From: Candidatus Parcubacteria bacterium
GTDB taxonomy: Bacteria > Patescibacteriota > Minisyncoccia > Phycocordibacterales > Phycocordibacteraceae
Direction of reading: 5' to 3'
DNA: 15,720 nucleotides
Assembly: GCA_027459545.1 (NCBI GenBank)
Contig: DAIDID010000006.1
Span: forward strand, 1 to 15,720
Shown: positions 6,014 through 12,463 of the stretch, one piece after another
Layout of the letters: each line of letters starts with the position of its first letter
Position numbering within the stretch: the stretch's first letter is position 1
Position numbers and translations under genes: made by a program
Notes under the pieces: model-generated
Told to the model about the DNA's origin: nothing
Database searches by the model: none
Seen by the model: only the letters and a program-made list of their open reading frames with translations

Positions 6014-6628
6014 CTATTTGCTCTTATATACAGTATCTACAAGACCGTATTTCTTTGCGTCGTCAGCCATCATGAAGTAGTCACGATCCACATCCTTTTC
6101 AATTTTGTCGAGTGCCTGCCCAGTGGCTTTGGCGAGGATTTTGTTGAGTCTGTCTCGTGTAGCGATGATGTGCTTTGCGGTAATTTCAATATCCGAAGCC
6201 TGGCCCTGAGCTCCGCCCCATGGTTGATGAATCATCACTTCTGCATTTGGAAGAGCAAAACGCTTGCCTTTTGCGCCGCTCGCAAGAATAACCGCAGCAG
6301 CAGATGCTGCCATGCCTACACACACCGTAGCCACATCAGGCTTTACGTGGTTCATGGTGTCGAGAATTGCGAGACCAGCAGTTACAGAGCCTCCTGGAGA
6401 ATTTACATACAAAAAGATGTCTTTCTTAGGATCTTCTGACTCAAGGAAGAGTAGTTGGGCGATTATGAGATTTGCAGTGTCGTCATCGATTCCTCCTGTG
6501 AGAAAAATAATTCTATCTTTAAGGAGTCGAGAATAAATGTCATAGCCACGCTCACCAAATTGTGATTTTTCTATAACCATTGGTACGAGCATTGATGACT
6601 GAGTAGATTTTTTATTTTTTATTTCCAT
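6014..6628 (-). CDS. clpP: ATP-dependent Clp protease proteolytic subunit
   Basis: The 204-residue serine peptidase that forms the barrel of Clp and degrades proteins fed by ClpX- or ClpC-type ATPases. It contains [15 protein letters not shown], the substrate-groove sequence [14 protein letters not shown], the nucleophile region [14 protein letters not shown] (Ser at residue 109), MIHQPWGG (His 134) and DVDRDYF (Asp 183), a complete triad. ASAAA stands where ASMGA is common. The frame remains open upstream to 6724, but that would overlap the preceding gene. The ATG at 6628 gives a normal length, and the ATG at 6592 (192 residues, MLVPMVIEK) is also plausible. Neither has a Shine-Dalgarno sequence. 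The gene lies 19 nt after the 64-residue membrane protein gene and 42 nt before rny. No clpX is in the window. Confidence 0.96.
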   Translation of the reverse strand: MEIKNKKSTQSSMLVPMVIEKSQFGERGYDIYSRLLKDRIIFLTGGIDDDTANLIIAQLLFLESEDPKKDIFLYVNSPGGSVTAGLAILDTMNHVKPDVATVCVGMAASAAAVILASGAKGKRFALPNAEVMIHQPWGGAQGQASDIEITAKHIIATRDRLNKILAKATGQALDKIEKDVDRDYFMMADDAKKYGLVDTVYKSK

Positions 6629-6647
6629 AAATGAGTTTTTTAGTACG

Positions 6648-6842
6648 CTAATTTCCTTGAATTTGAGCCTGTACGACTTTTTGCTCCGCAATACGTTGCC
6701 CCCATGAGTAAAATGCTCCAACAATTACCATCGCGAGGATGATTGTAATAGAGATGATTGCACCCCAAGACGCATTTCGATGTACCGTTTGAGCAGGTTG
6801 TTGGGTTGAATCAACTTTTTCTGATGCTGGTGTATCAGTCAT
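6648..6842 (-). CDS. Small single-helix membrane protein, unknown function
   Basis: A 64-residue protein. Residues 1-24 are polar and Pro/Gln/Thr-rich. One membrane helix covers about 27-46 ([20 protein letters not shown]), and a short polar tail of 18 residues ends QIQGN. I recognise no family. It has its own extended -10 promoter with the box 6 nt before the ATG, and it is followed 19 nt later by clpP, so the two genes likely share a transcript. A link to protein quality control or membrane anchoring is inferred from position only. Confidence 0.75.
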   Translation of the reverse strand: MTDTPASEKVDSTQQPAQTVHRNASWGAIISITIILAMVIVGAFYSWGQRIAEQKVVQAQIQGN

Positions 6843-6848
6843 TGTCTA

Positions 6849-6857
6849 AGTATACCA
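6849..6857 (-). promoter_or_regulatory. Extended -10 promoter of the 64-residue gene and clpP
   Basis: Read on the - strand, TGGTATACT contains the extended TGn motif and -10 box TATACT (6854-6849). Six bases separate it from the ATG at 6842, so the message would be leaderless. No -35 is clear. It would also supply clpP and perhaps rny. Confidence 0.55.
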
Positions 6858-6895
6858 GAATGAAGGTCGGAACTTTGGATTGCTCTAGTTTAAAA

Positions 6896-7414
6896 CTAGT
6901 GTTTTGACGTATACAGTTCGCAACCACGGGAAAACGCAGCTTCGGCAGCTTCTTTCCCTTGCCAGTCTTCAAGAGCCACTTCTTTGTTCTGAAGATTCTT
7001 ATACGTAAGGAAGAAATGCGCTATTTCTTTGAGTGTGTGAGGATTTACGTCACTCAAATCTTTAATCATCGCGAAACGGGGATCGTCTACAGGAACAGCA
7101 AGAACCTTTTCGTCCTTTTCTCCAGCATCAGTCATTGGAAGCACCGCTACTGGTCGTGCATGTACAAGAATGCCAGGCATAAGTGGTGCAGTTGTGAGCA
7201 CAATTACATCAAGCGCATCGCCGTCATCCCATAGTGTTTGTGGAACGAAACCATAGTCAAAGGGATATTGCTGTGCGGTGTGAAGTACGCGATCAAGTGC
7301 AATAAGCCCTGTTTCCTTATCTATTTCGTATTTGTTTGCAGAGCCTCGCGGAATTTCAATGATGACGTTCATTTTTTCTTTTGTACCTGGTGCGATATCA
7401 TGAAGTATATTCAT
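6896..7414 (-). CDS. ppa: Inorganic pyrophosphatase, family I
   Basis: A 172-residue soluble enzyme that hydrolyses pyrophosphate to phosphate and so drives nucleic-acid and other biosynthesis; the length is normal for bacterial family I enzymes. Visible motifs are NVIIEIPRGSANKYE (16-30, with substrate-binding Lys and Glu), FDYGFVPQT (52-60) and the metal-binding signature DGDALDV (64-70, Ala where Pro is most common). They are followed by DEKVLAVPVDDPRF (101-114). The start at 7414 gives the expected LHDI opening; the Met at residue 15 is unlikely. The gene lies 48 nt after nusA and 53 nt before the 64-residue gene. An imperfect palindrome (6885-6899) overlaps the stop codon but has no T-run. 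Confidence 0.96.
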   Translation of the reverse strand: MNILHDIAPGTKEKMNVIIEIPRGSANKYEIDKETGLIALDRVLHTAQQYPFDYGFVPQTLWDDGDALDVIVLTTAPLMPGILVHARPVAVLPMTDAGEKDEKVLAVPVDDPRFAMIKDLSDVNPHTLKEIAHFFLTYKNLQNKEVALEDWQGKEAAEAAFSRGCELYTSKH

Positions 7415-7462
7415 AAATGGTGTGAGTTAAACTAAATAATTCACAAAGAAGCTTCGGTCTCT

Positions 7463-8950
7463 TTATGAGCCGTCACGTATTGACTCGCTTGATTCATCGC
7501 GAGATTCTTCGGCGTCAGCTACTGAGCCATTATCGGTGAAGTTTGTCTCTTCTTCTGTGGTAAGGATGCCGCTTTCAAAAGCAGAATCATCTGCATCCAC
7601 TACCGAGCTTTGCGCAGTGAGTCCTTCAGCTCCTGAAATTTCAGGCTGGTCGTCCGCAATACTAGTATCTGACATTGCTTGTGCCATTTCTATAGCTCCT
7701 TCATCAATACTTTCATCGCTTAGAGTTTCTTCTGATTCATTCTGTGTCATAGATAAAATTGTGTCTTTAGTGTCAGTAATTGAAACTCCTTCTCCATCGG
7801 ATTCTGCTACATTTTGACCTCCAACTGAGATAATGTCGATATTCCACCCTGTTAATTTAGCGGCAAGGCGAACGTTTTGACCACCTCGACCGATAGCGAG
7901 TGACTGCTGGTCCTCGGTTACTGTTACTGTTGCTCGATGATCGTCTTCATCAAGCACAACCTCAAGAACGGTTGCTGGCGAAAGAGATTCTTTAATGAAT
8001 GCCGTTGCGTCCTCCGACCAATCAATGATGTCGATGCGTTCTCCTCCAAGAGCAGCCATCACAGTAGAAACTCGAACTCCGCGCTGTCCTACAAGGGAAC
8101 CAACGGGATCAATGTGTGGATCAAGTGAAGAGATAGCAATCTTTGTGCGGCTTCCTGGCTCTCTCGCAACACCTTTTACTTCAAGTGCTCCAGAGGAAAG
8201 TTCCGGCACTTCCATTTCAAAAAGCTTTATAAGGAAGCGGGGATGTGAGCGAGAAAGTCTAAGATATACGCCACGAAATCCTTCATCTACCGAGTACAGA
8301 TATGCGGAAATCCGTTCACCTGGTCGAAAACGCTCTCCCGGAATTTGTTCTTCATACGGAATAATTCCTGTAGCACGGCCAAGGTCAATAAAAATCGCTC
8401 CGCGCTCCATTCGTTGAACAAGTCCAGAAACAATTTCACCTTTTTTAGTACCGAATTCATCGAGCACTGAAACTTTTTCAGCCTCGCGGATTTTTTGAAT
8501 AATTACTTGCTTTGCAGTTTGAGCTGCAATGCGACCAAAGTCATCTTGTGGTTCAAGTGGGAAAATAAGCTCGCCACCGACTTCCGCATCGCGCTTTATA
8601 CGTCGTGCGTCTTCAATAAGTATGTGCTTTTCAGTGTCAAAGCGAGGAAGCTCTCCCTCAGGAGTTTCTTCAGTGTCATGGTGGTGTGGGCGTTCAGTTT
8701 CCTCCTCTATTGCTTCTTCTGGGGAAGGAAATCGAACCATTGTATCGTCTACAATAGTTTTAACTTGCTCAAAGGATACAGTACCGGAATTCATATCAAG
8801 CATTGCGCGTACTATTTGCCCGCGCTTACCATACTCGCGCTTATATGCAGTTGCCATCGCGGATTCAATAGCTTCAGTCATTGTTTCTTTTGAAATACCA
8901 CGCTCTTCGAATTCTCCAAGCACTGAGTGTATAGTTTTGAGATCTAACAT
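7463..8950 (-). CDS. nusA: Transcription termination/antitermination protein NusA
   Basis: A 495-residue NusA, which binds RNA polymerase and nascent RNA to control pausing, termination and antitermination. The N-terminal polymerase-binding domain is at 1-155, with a charged insert at about 76-104 (PSPEEAIEEETERPHHH). The S1 domain is at about 165-235, the first KH domain has GSLVGQRG (284-291), and the second has LAIGRGGQN (351-359). After the KH pair comes a low-complexity Asp/Glu/Ser tail of about 110 residues (383-495), in place of the usual short end or the acidic repeats of proteobacteria. The frame stays open to 9073, but that stretch overlaps the promoter at 9064-9092. The start MLDLKTIHSVL at 8950 matches the family. 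ppa follows 48 nt downstream. Confidence 0.96.
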   Translation of the reverse strand: MLDLKTIHSVLGEFEERGISKETMTEAIESAMATAYKREYGKRGQIVRAMLDMNSGTVSFEQVKTIVDDTMVRFPSPEEAIEEETERPHHHDTEETPEGELPRFDTEKHILIEDARRIKRDAEVGGELIFPLEPQDDFGRIAAQTAKQVIIQKIREAEKVSVLDEFGTKKGEIVSGLVQRMERGAIFIDLGRATGIIPYEEQIPGERFRPGERISAYLYSVDEGFRGVYLRLSRSHPRFLIKLFEMEVPELSSGALEVKGVAREPGSRTKIAISSLDPHIDPVGSLVGQRGVRVSTVMAALGGERIDIIDWSEDATAFIKESLSPATVLEVVLDEDDHRATVTVTEDQQSLAIGRGGQNVRLAAKLTGWNIDIISVGGQNVAESDGEGVSITDTKDTILSMTQNESEETLSDESIDEGAIEMAQAMSDTSIADDQPEISGAEGLTAQSSVVDADDSAFESGILTTEEETNFTDNGSVADAEESRDESSESIRDGS

Positions 8951-9023
8951 AAGTCGGTTATTTAATTGTGCGCACCGTAAGTAAAGTGAGTAGCAAAAAT
9001 TCAGCATTCTAGCTGCTCTTTTA

Positions 9024-9050
9024 TAAAGAAATGCCCGCGGGTGCGGACAT
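9024..9050 (-). terminator. Terminator-like hairpin early in the nusA leader
   Basis: On the - strand ATGTCCGC (9050-9043) pairs with GCGGGCAT (9038-9031) around a 4-nt ACCC loop with one mismatch, followed at once by TTCTTT (9030-9025). It lies only about 7 nt after the predicted transcription start and about 75 nt before the nusA ATG. It may be an attenuator, a 5' stabilising stem-loop, or a terminator for readthrough transcripts. Confidence 0.4.
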
Positions 9051-9063
9051 CTCGGGTACATAA

Positions 9064-9092
9064 AATGTACCACGCAGAAGAATTCACGTCAA
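9064..9092 (-). promoter_or_regulatory. Sigma-70 promoter driving nusA
   Basis: On the - strand TTGACG (9092-9087), a 17-bp spacer, and TACATT (9069-9064) preceded by TGG. This matches the consensus at five of six -35 positions, the ideal spacing and an extended -10, making it the best leftward promoter in the window. The start would be near 9057, giving a leader of about 107 nt before the nusA ATG. Confidence 0.7.
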
Positions 9093-9097
9093 ATTCA

Positions 9098-9126
9098 TTG
9101 ACTTTAGTATGCTTTTGGTTGATTCT
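9098..9126 (+). promoter_or_regulatory. Probable promoter of the 51-residue membrane peptide gene
   Basis: TTGACT (9098-9103), a 17-bp spacer and GATTCT (9121-9126). The -35 is strong; the -10 is weak but keeps the two most conserved bases, A at position 2 and T at position 6. Its -35 lies 5 bp from the -35 of the divergent nusA promoter. The leader would be about 28 nt and include the Shine-Dalgarno sequence. Confidence 0.45.
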
Positions 9127-9146
9127 GCTATCTGGCCAATGTACTT

Positions 9147-9153
9147 AGGGAGG
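9147..9153 (+). promoter_or_regulatory. Strong Shine-Dalgarno sequence AGGGAGG
   Basis: AGGGAGG ends 7 nt before the GTG at 9161, an ideal spacing for 16S rRNA pairing. It fixes the start of a gene that would otherwise be missed because of its short length and GTG codon. No comparable site precedes any other gene here. Confidence 0.75.
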
Positions 9154-9160
9154 AAATTCA

Positions 9161-9316
9161 GTGAGCAAAAAATCGAATTTTGCGGCTTGCGTGGGCGTTA
9201 TTGCAATGGCACTGGTCGTTGCGCTTTATATTTGTGGTGAGCACTATTTGAGGATCGCCATTCACGCTTTGGTCGACTATGGTGCGCAACTCATGCCAGA
9301 GATGCGTGCAAATTGA
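9161..9316 (+). CDS. 51-residue membrane peptide, GTG start, unknown function
   Basis: An open frame from GTG 9161 to TGA 9314-9316. The product begins MSKKSNFAACVGVIAMALVV. It has a short basic N-terminus, one hydrophobic helix (about residues 7-25, with Cys10 and Cys25), then an amphipathic segment GEHYLRIAIHALVDYGAQLM and the end PEMRAN. It could be a signal-peptide-like or single-pass membrane peptide. Support for a real gene comes from the strong Shine-Dalgarno sequence, an upstream promoter, and a textbook terminator 35 nt downstream. The unit is monocistronic and divergent from nusA. I recognise no family; a toxin-like or regulatory peptide is possible but unproven. Confidence 0.7.
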   Translation: MSKKSNFAACVGVIAMALVVALYICGEHYLRIAIHALVDYGAQLMPEMRAN

Positions 9317-9351
9317 CATCTATATGTAATCAACTACTGCGCAGTCAAACT

Positions 9352-9383
9352 CGGTCCCGCATCTGCGGGACCGTTTTATTTTT
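9352..9383 (+). terminator. Rho-independent terminator
   Basis: CGGTCCCGCA (9352-9361) pairs perfectly with TGCGGGACCG (9364-9373) around a 2-nt loop tip, followed by TTTTATTTTT (9374-9383). This is a strong textbook terminator ending the 51-residue gene and insulating the pilus operon. Confidence 0.95.
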
Positions 9384-9422
9384 AGACTACTGCATAATAA
9401 AAATACTTTTTTTATAACGCGC

Positions 9423-9428
9423 TATACT
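9423..9428 (+). promoter_or_regulatory. Possible -10 box TATACT of the pilus operon
   Basis: TATACT lies 14 nt before the ATG at 9443, in an AT-rich stretch just after the terminator. No good -35 is found 16-18 bp upstream. As the only gap before the operon, this is the most likely site of its promoter, with a leader of about 7 nt. Confidence 0.4.
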
Positions 9429-9442
9429 TTACGTAGTACTAC

Positions 9443-11212
9443 ATGCAAGTATCTGAAAGCGAACTAAAAACATTTATACTCGACTCGGGACTTGTGTCTC
9501 GAAAAGATGTCGATGCTGCTGAAATTAAGGCGGCAGGGAAAGTAGGTGCCGCAGGTATAAAACAATCTCTCGGAGATGTGCTGGTTTCTGATGGATTGCT
9601 ATCAACAGATGCGCTTAGAAGAATAAAGGCGTATGTGCTCGGTATTCCTTTTGTAAATCTTAAAGATAGCAAGCTTTCATTTGATATTCTCTCGCTTATT
9701 CCTGAACCAATAGCCCGCACGCATAACATCATCGCGTATAAGAAAAACCCCGACACACTCGAAGTAGCAATGCTTGATACTGAAGATCTTCCTGCTATCG
9801 ATTCGGTTCGAAAAAAAACAGGACTTAATATCGTTGCACGACTCACCGATGAAGAATCAATAAAGCATGCACTCATGCAGTATCAGAAGTCACTCAAAGA
9901 GGAATTCGGAGATTTGATTTCTAAAGAGGCAAGTAATTTAAAACTTGTGAAGGATTCAGGTGGCGAAGATGTGTCGGGAGATGATTTAAAAAAAATGGCT
10001 GAAGACTTGCCAATAGTGCGCATTGTCGACACACTTCTTCGTCACGCCATCATTCAAGGAGCATCCGATATACACATAGAGCCAATGGAAGAGCAGGTGC
10101 TCGTGAGATATCGCATTGATGGTATTTTGCATGACGCAATGACATTACCAAAGCAAGCAGCAGCGGGAATTACTGCACGCATAAAGGTGCTTGCAAATTT
10201 AAAGCTCGATGAAAAGCGTCTGCCGCAAGACGGTCGCTTTAAAATGGAAACCGAATCAGAAAAAGTTTCTTTTCGTGTGTCACTTTTGCCTACGTATTTT
10301 GGCGAAAAGATCGTGATGCGCCTTTTGCGAGAAACAGGTGAGGGATTTACACTCGAGGCGTTAGGATTTCATGGGTCATCGCTTGAGAGAATACATGACT
10401 CAATGAAGCAAACTACAGGTATCATACTCATTTCTGGTCCGACGGGTTCTGGAAAAACAACGACACTCTATACTGTTCTCGATATTTTAAATACACCCGA
10501 CGTAAACATCTCAACAGTTGAGGATCCTATTGAGTATCAGATGAAGCGGGTAAACCAAACACAGGTAAATCCAGCAATAGGTTTTTCCTTTGCAAACGGT
10601 CTTCGCGCGCTTCTTCGTCAAGATCCAAATATCATCATGGTGGGTGAGATCCGCGATGGCGAAACTGCTTCTCTTGCAATAAATGCCGCACTTACCGGAC
10701 ACCTCGTGCTTTCGACAATCCATACAAATAGCGCTGCAGGCGCTATCCCACGTCTTATTGATATGGGTGTAGAGCCATTTCTCTTAGTTTCTACGCTTCG
10801 GCTAATAGTAGGGCAACGCCTCACAAGAAGACTTACGGATAGCAAAGAACAATATGAACTAGATCCCGCAGAACGAGCAAAACTTTTTAAAGAGGAAAAT
10901 TTTGAAGCAGTATTAAAAGCTCTTATCGAAGAAAAGTTGGTTAAAGCAAATACAAAAATGGAAGCGCTGCCGTTTTATCATCCAAAGCCGGGACCGCAGT
11001 CAGAAGATGGTTATCATGGACGAATCGGTATCCATGAAGTTCTTTCAGTATCTTCTGCAGTTAAGGAGTTAATTCTTCACGGGGGAATTAGTGATGCAAT
11101 AGAAGCGCAGGCTCGAAAAGAAGGAATGCTAACGATGCTAGAGGATGGAATTTATAAAGCAAGCAGAGGAGTGACTTCGCTCGAGGAAGTGCTTAGAGCG
11201 GTCAAAGAATAA
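9443..11212 (+). CDS. pilB: Type IV pilus assembly ATPase, PilB/GspE family
   Basis: A 589-residue cytoplasmic hexameric ATPase that powers pilus extension. An N-terminal MshEN/GspE-N-like domain covers about 1-150. The N2 and catalytic domains follow with the Asp box region SDIHIEPMEEQVLVRYRIDG (208-227), Walker A SGPTGSGKTTT (331-341), Walker B IIMVGEIRDGETA (397-409) and the His box LTGHLVLSTIHTNS (417-430). After the catalytic core, QRLTRRLTDSKEQY replaces the usual Cys-x-x-Cys, and the whole protein contains no cysteine, so the zinc-binding C-terminal element of classical PilB/GspE is missing. The C-terminal GRIGIHEVL region remains. It is the first gene of the pilus operon; pilC follows after 11 nt. 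PilB is preferred over GspE because the downstream genes encode pilins and no other secretion proteins. Confidence 0.95.
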   Translation: MQVSESELKTFILDSGLVSRKDVDAAEIKAAGKVGAAGIKQSLGDVLVSDGLLSTDALRRIKAYVLGIPFVNLKDSKLSFDILSLIPEPIARTHNIIAYKKNPDTLEVAMLDTEDLPAIDSVRKKTGLNIVARLTDEESIKHALMQYQKSLKEEFGDLISKEASNLKLVKDSGGEDVSGDDLKKMAEDLPIVRIVDTLLRHAIIQGASDIHIEPMEEQVLVRYRIDGILHDAMTLPKQAAAGITARIKVLANLKLDEKRLPQDGRFKMETESEKVSFRVSLLPTYFGEKIVMRLLRETGEGFTLEALGFHGSSLERIHDSMKQTTGIILISGPTGSGKTTTLYTVLDILNTPDVNISTVEDPIEYQMKRVNQTQVNPAIGFSFANGLRALLRQDPNIIMVGEIRDGETASLAINAALTGHLVLSTIHTNSAAGAIPRLIDMGVEPFLLVSTLRLIVGQRLTRRLTDSKEQYELDPAERAKLFKEENFEAVLKALIEEKLVKANTKMEALPFYHPKPGPQSEDGYHGRIGIHEVLSVSSAVKELILHGGISDAIEAQARKEGMLTMLEDGIYKASRGVTSLEEVLRAVKE

Positions 11213-11223
11213 ATCTCACCTAT

Positions 11224-12438
11224 ATGAAATTCAGTGTCTCTATACAAAAAAGCGATGGTACTAAAGAAAAGCGCATAATGGAAGCAGAATCGCGTTTTGA
11301 AATATATGCAACTATAGAAAAGGAAGAAGCAAACGTCATATCGATTACTGAAGGAGCAGGATTTACATTGCCAGCATGGGCAAATATCACTATCGGGAGC
11401 GCAATAAATACTGAAACAAAAATCACCTTTACGAAAAATCTTTCCGCGATGCTAAATGCTGGACTCACTCTTTCCCGCGCACTAAATGTAATCGATCGAC
11501 AGTCATCTAATAAAATCCTAAAAGGAATCGTAACAGATATTGAAGCGAAAATTAGAGCAGGGACGTCTTTTCATGAAGCACTCGCAACCTATCCAAAAGT
11601 CTTTTCCAAGCTCTTCATTTCAATGAGTAAAGCAGGAGAAGAAGGCGGAACGCTTTCTCAGACGCTTACGACCGTAGCAAAACAAATGGAGCAGTCAGAA
11701 ACGCTCACAAAAAAAATAAAAGGAGCGATGATTTATCCCTGCATTATCTTAATTGCGATGGTGATTATTGGAATACTCATGCTTATATTTGTGGTGCCAA
11801 CGCTTGCCACTACGTTTCAGTCCCTTGGAACAGCACTTCCGTTACCGACACAAATAATCCTCAATATGTCAGCATTTATGACGCACAATCTTCTGCTCGT
11901 ACTTGCTGGGTTGATTATTCTTGTGGTGGGTGGCGGATTTTATTTCAAAACAAAACAAGGAAGCTCGCTCGTGCTTTTTGTGGCGATGCGTGTACCTGTA
12001 ATAGGAGAACTTGTAAAAGAGACGTATAGTGCGCGCGCAGCGCGCACACTTGCATCACTCCTTTCTTCAGGAGTTGAGATGCTTACGGCGCTTTCAATTA
12101 CACAAGAAGTGGTTGGTTCAAATGTTTTTGGCAAAATAATTGAAGATGCCGAAGCTCGTGTGCGTAAAGGAGAAGCTCTTTCTGTGACCTTTATAGAGCA
12201 TCCCAAGCTCTACCCAGTCTTTTTTGGAGACATGGTAAGTGTAGGAGAGGAGACAGGTAAGGTGTCCGAAATGCTAGGACAAATTGCAGAATACTACGAA
12301 ACCGATGTTGAAGACCGTACGAAAGATCTTTCAACTATCATTGAGCCACTCCTCATGCTTTTTATCGGAGCTTTTGTAGGAGTTTTTGCAATTGCAATTA
12401 TTGCTCCTATTTACTCCCTCTCTTCTTCAATAAACTAA
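11224..12438 (+). CDS. pilC: Type IV pilus inner-membrane platform protein, PilC/GspF family
   Basis: A 404-residue polytopic protein that links the assembly ATPase to the growing pilus. Two T2SSF domains are visible, about 67-190 and 269-391, each with the repeated element AGEEGGTL (137-144) or VGEETGKV (340-347). Membrane helices lie at about 171-193, 222-241 and 374-396, the standard three. An N-terminal cytoplasmic part (1-60) precedes them. Length and layout are normal for the family. It follows pilB by 11 nt without a Shine-Dalgarno sequence and is followed by the first prepilin-like gene after 25 nt. Confidence 0.95.
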   Translation: MKFSVSIQKSDGTKEKRIMEAESRFEIYATIEKEEANVISITEGAGFTLPAWANITIGSAINTETKITFTKNLSAMLNAGLTLSRALNVIDRQSSNKILKGIVTDIEAKIRAGTSFHEALATYPKVFSKLFISMSKAGEEGGTLSQTLTTVAKQMEQSETLTKKIKGAMIYPCIILIAMVIIGILMLIFVVPTLATTFQSLGTALPLPTQIILNMSAFMTHNLLLVLAGLIILVVGGGFYFKTKQGSSLVLFVAMRVPVIGELVKETYSARAARTLASLLSSGVEMLTALSITQEVVGSNVFGKIIEDAEARVRKGEALSVTFIEHPKLYPVFFGDMVSVGEETGKVSEMLGQIAEYYETDVEDRTKDLSTIIEPLLMLFIGAFVGVFAIAIIAPIYSLSSSIN

Positions 12439-12450
12439 CCCTGAGTGCGT

Positions 12451-12456
12451 TAGTAT
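12451..12456 (+). promoter_or_regulatory. Possible internal -10 box before the first prepilin gene
   Basis: TAGTAT (or the overlapping TATATA at 12454-12459) lies in the 25-nt gap after pilC. TAGTAT ends 7 nt before the ATG at 12464, the spacing found at other starts in this window. No good -35 is visible. It might give the prepilin genes extra transcription. Confidence 0.35.
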
Positions 12457-12463
12457 ATATAGT

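Noticed and set aside
6629..6724. ClpP extension to the ATG at 6724
   Set aside because: It would overlap the small membrane protein gene out of frame, and the added residues do not match ClpP; the ATG at 6628 gives a normal length.
6885..6899. Inverted repeat CTAGTTT-A-AAACTAG at the ppa stop codon as a terminator
   Set aside because: A/T-rich, with a loop of one base that cannot form in RNA without opening pairs, and no T-run.
8951..9073. NusA extension of 41 codons to the ATG at 9073
   Set aside because: The stretch covers the promoter -10 box and the leader hairpin, and the family start MLDLKTIHSVL is at 8950.
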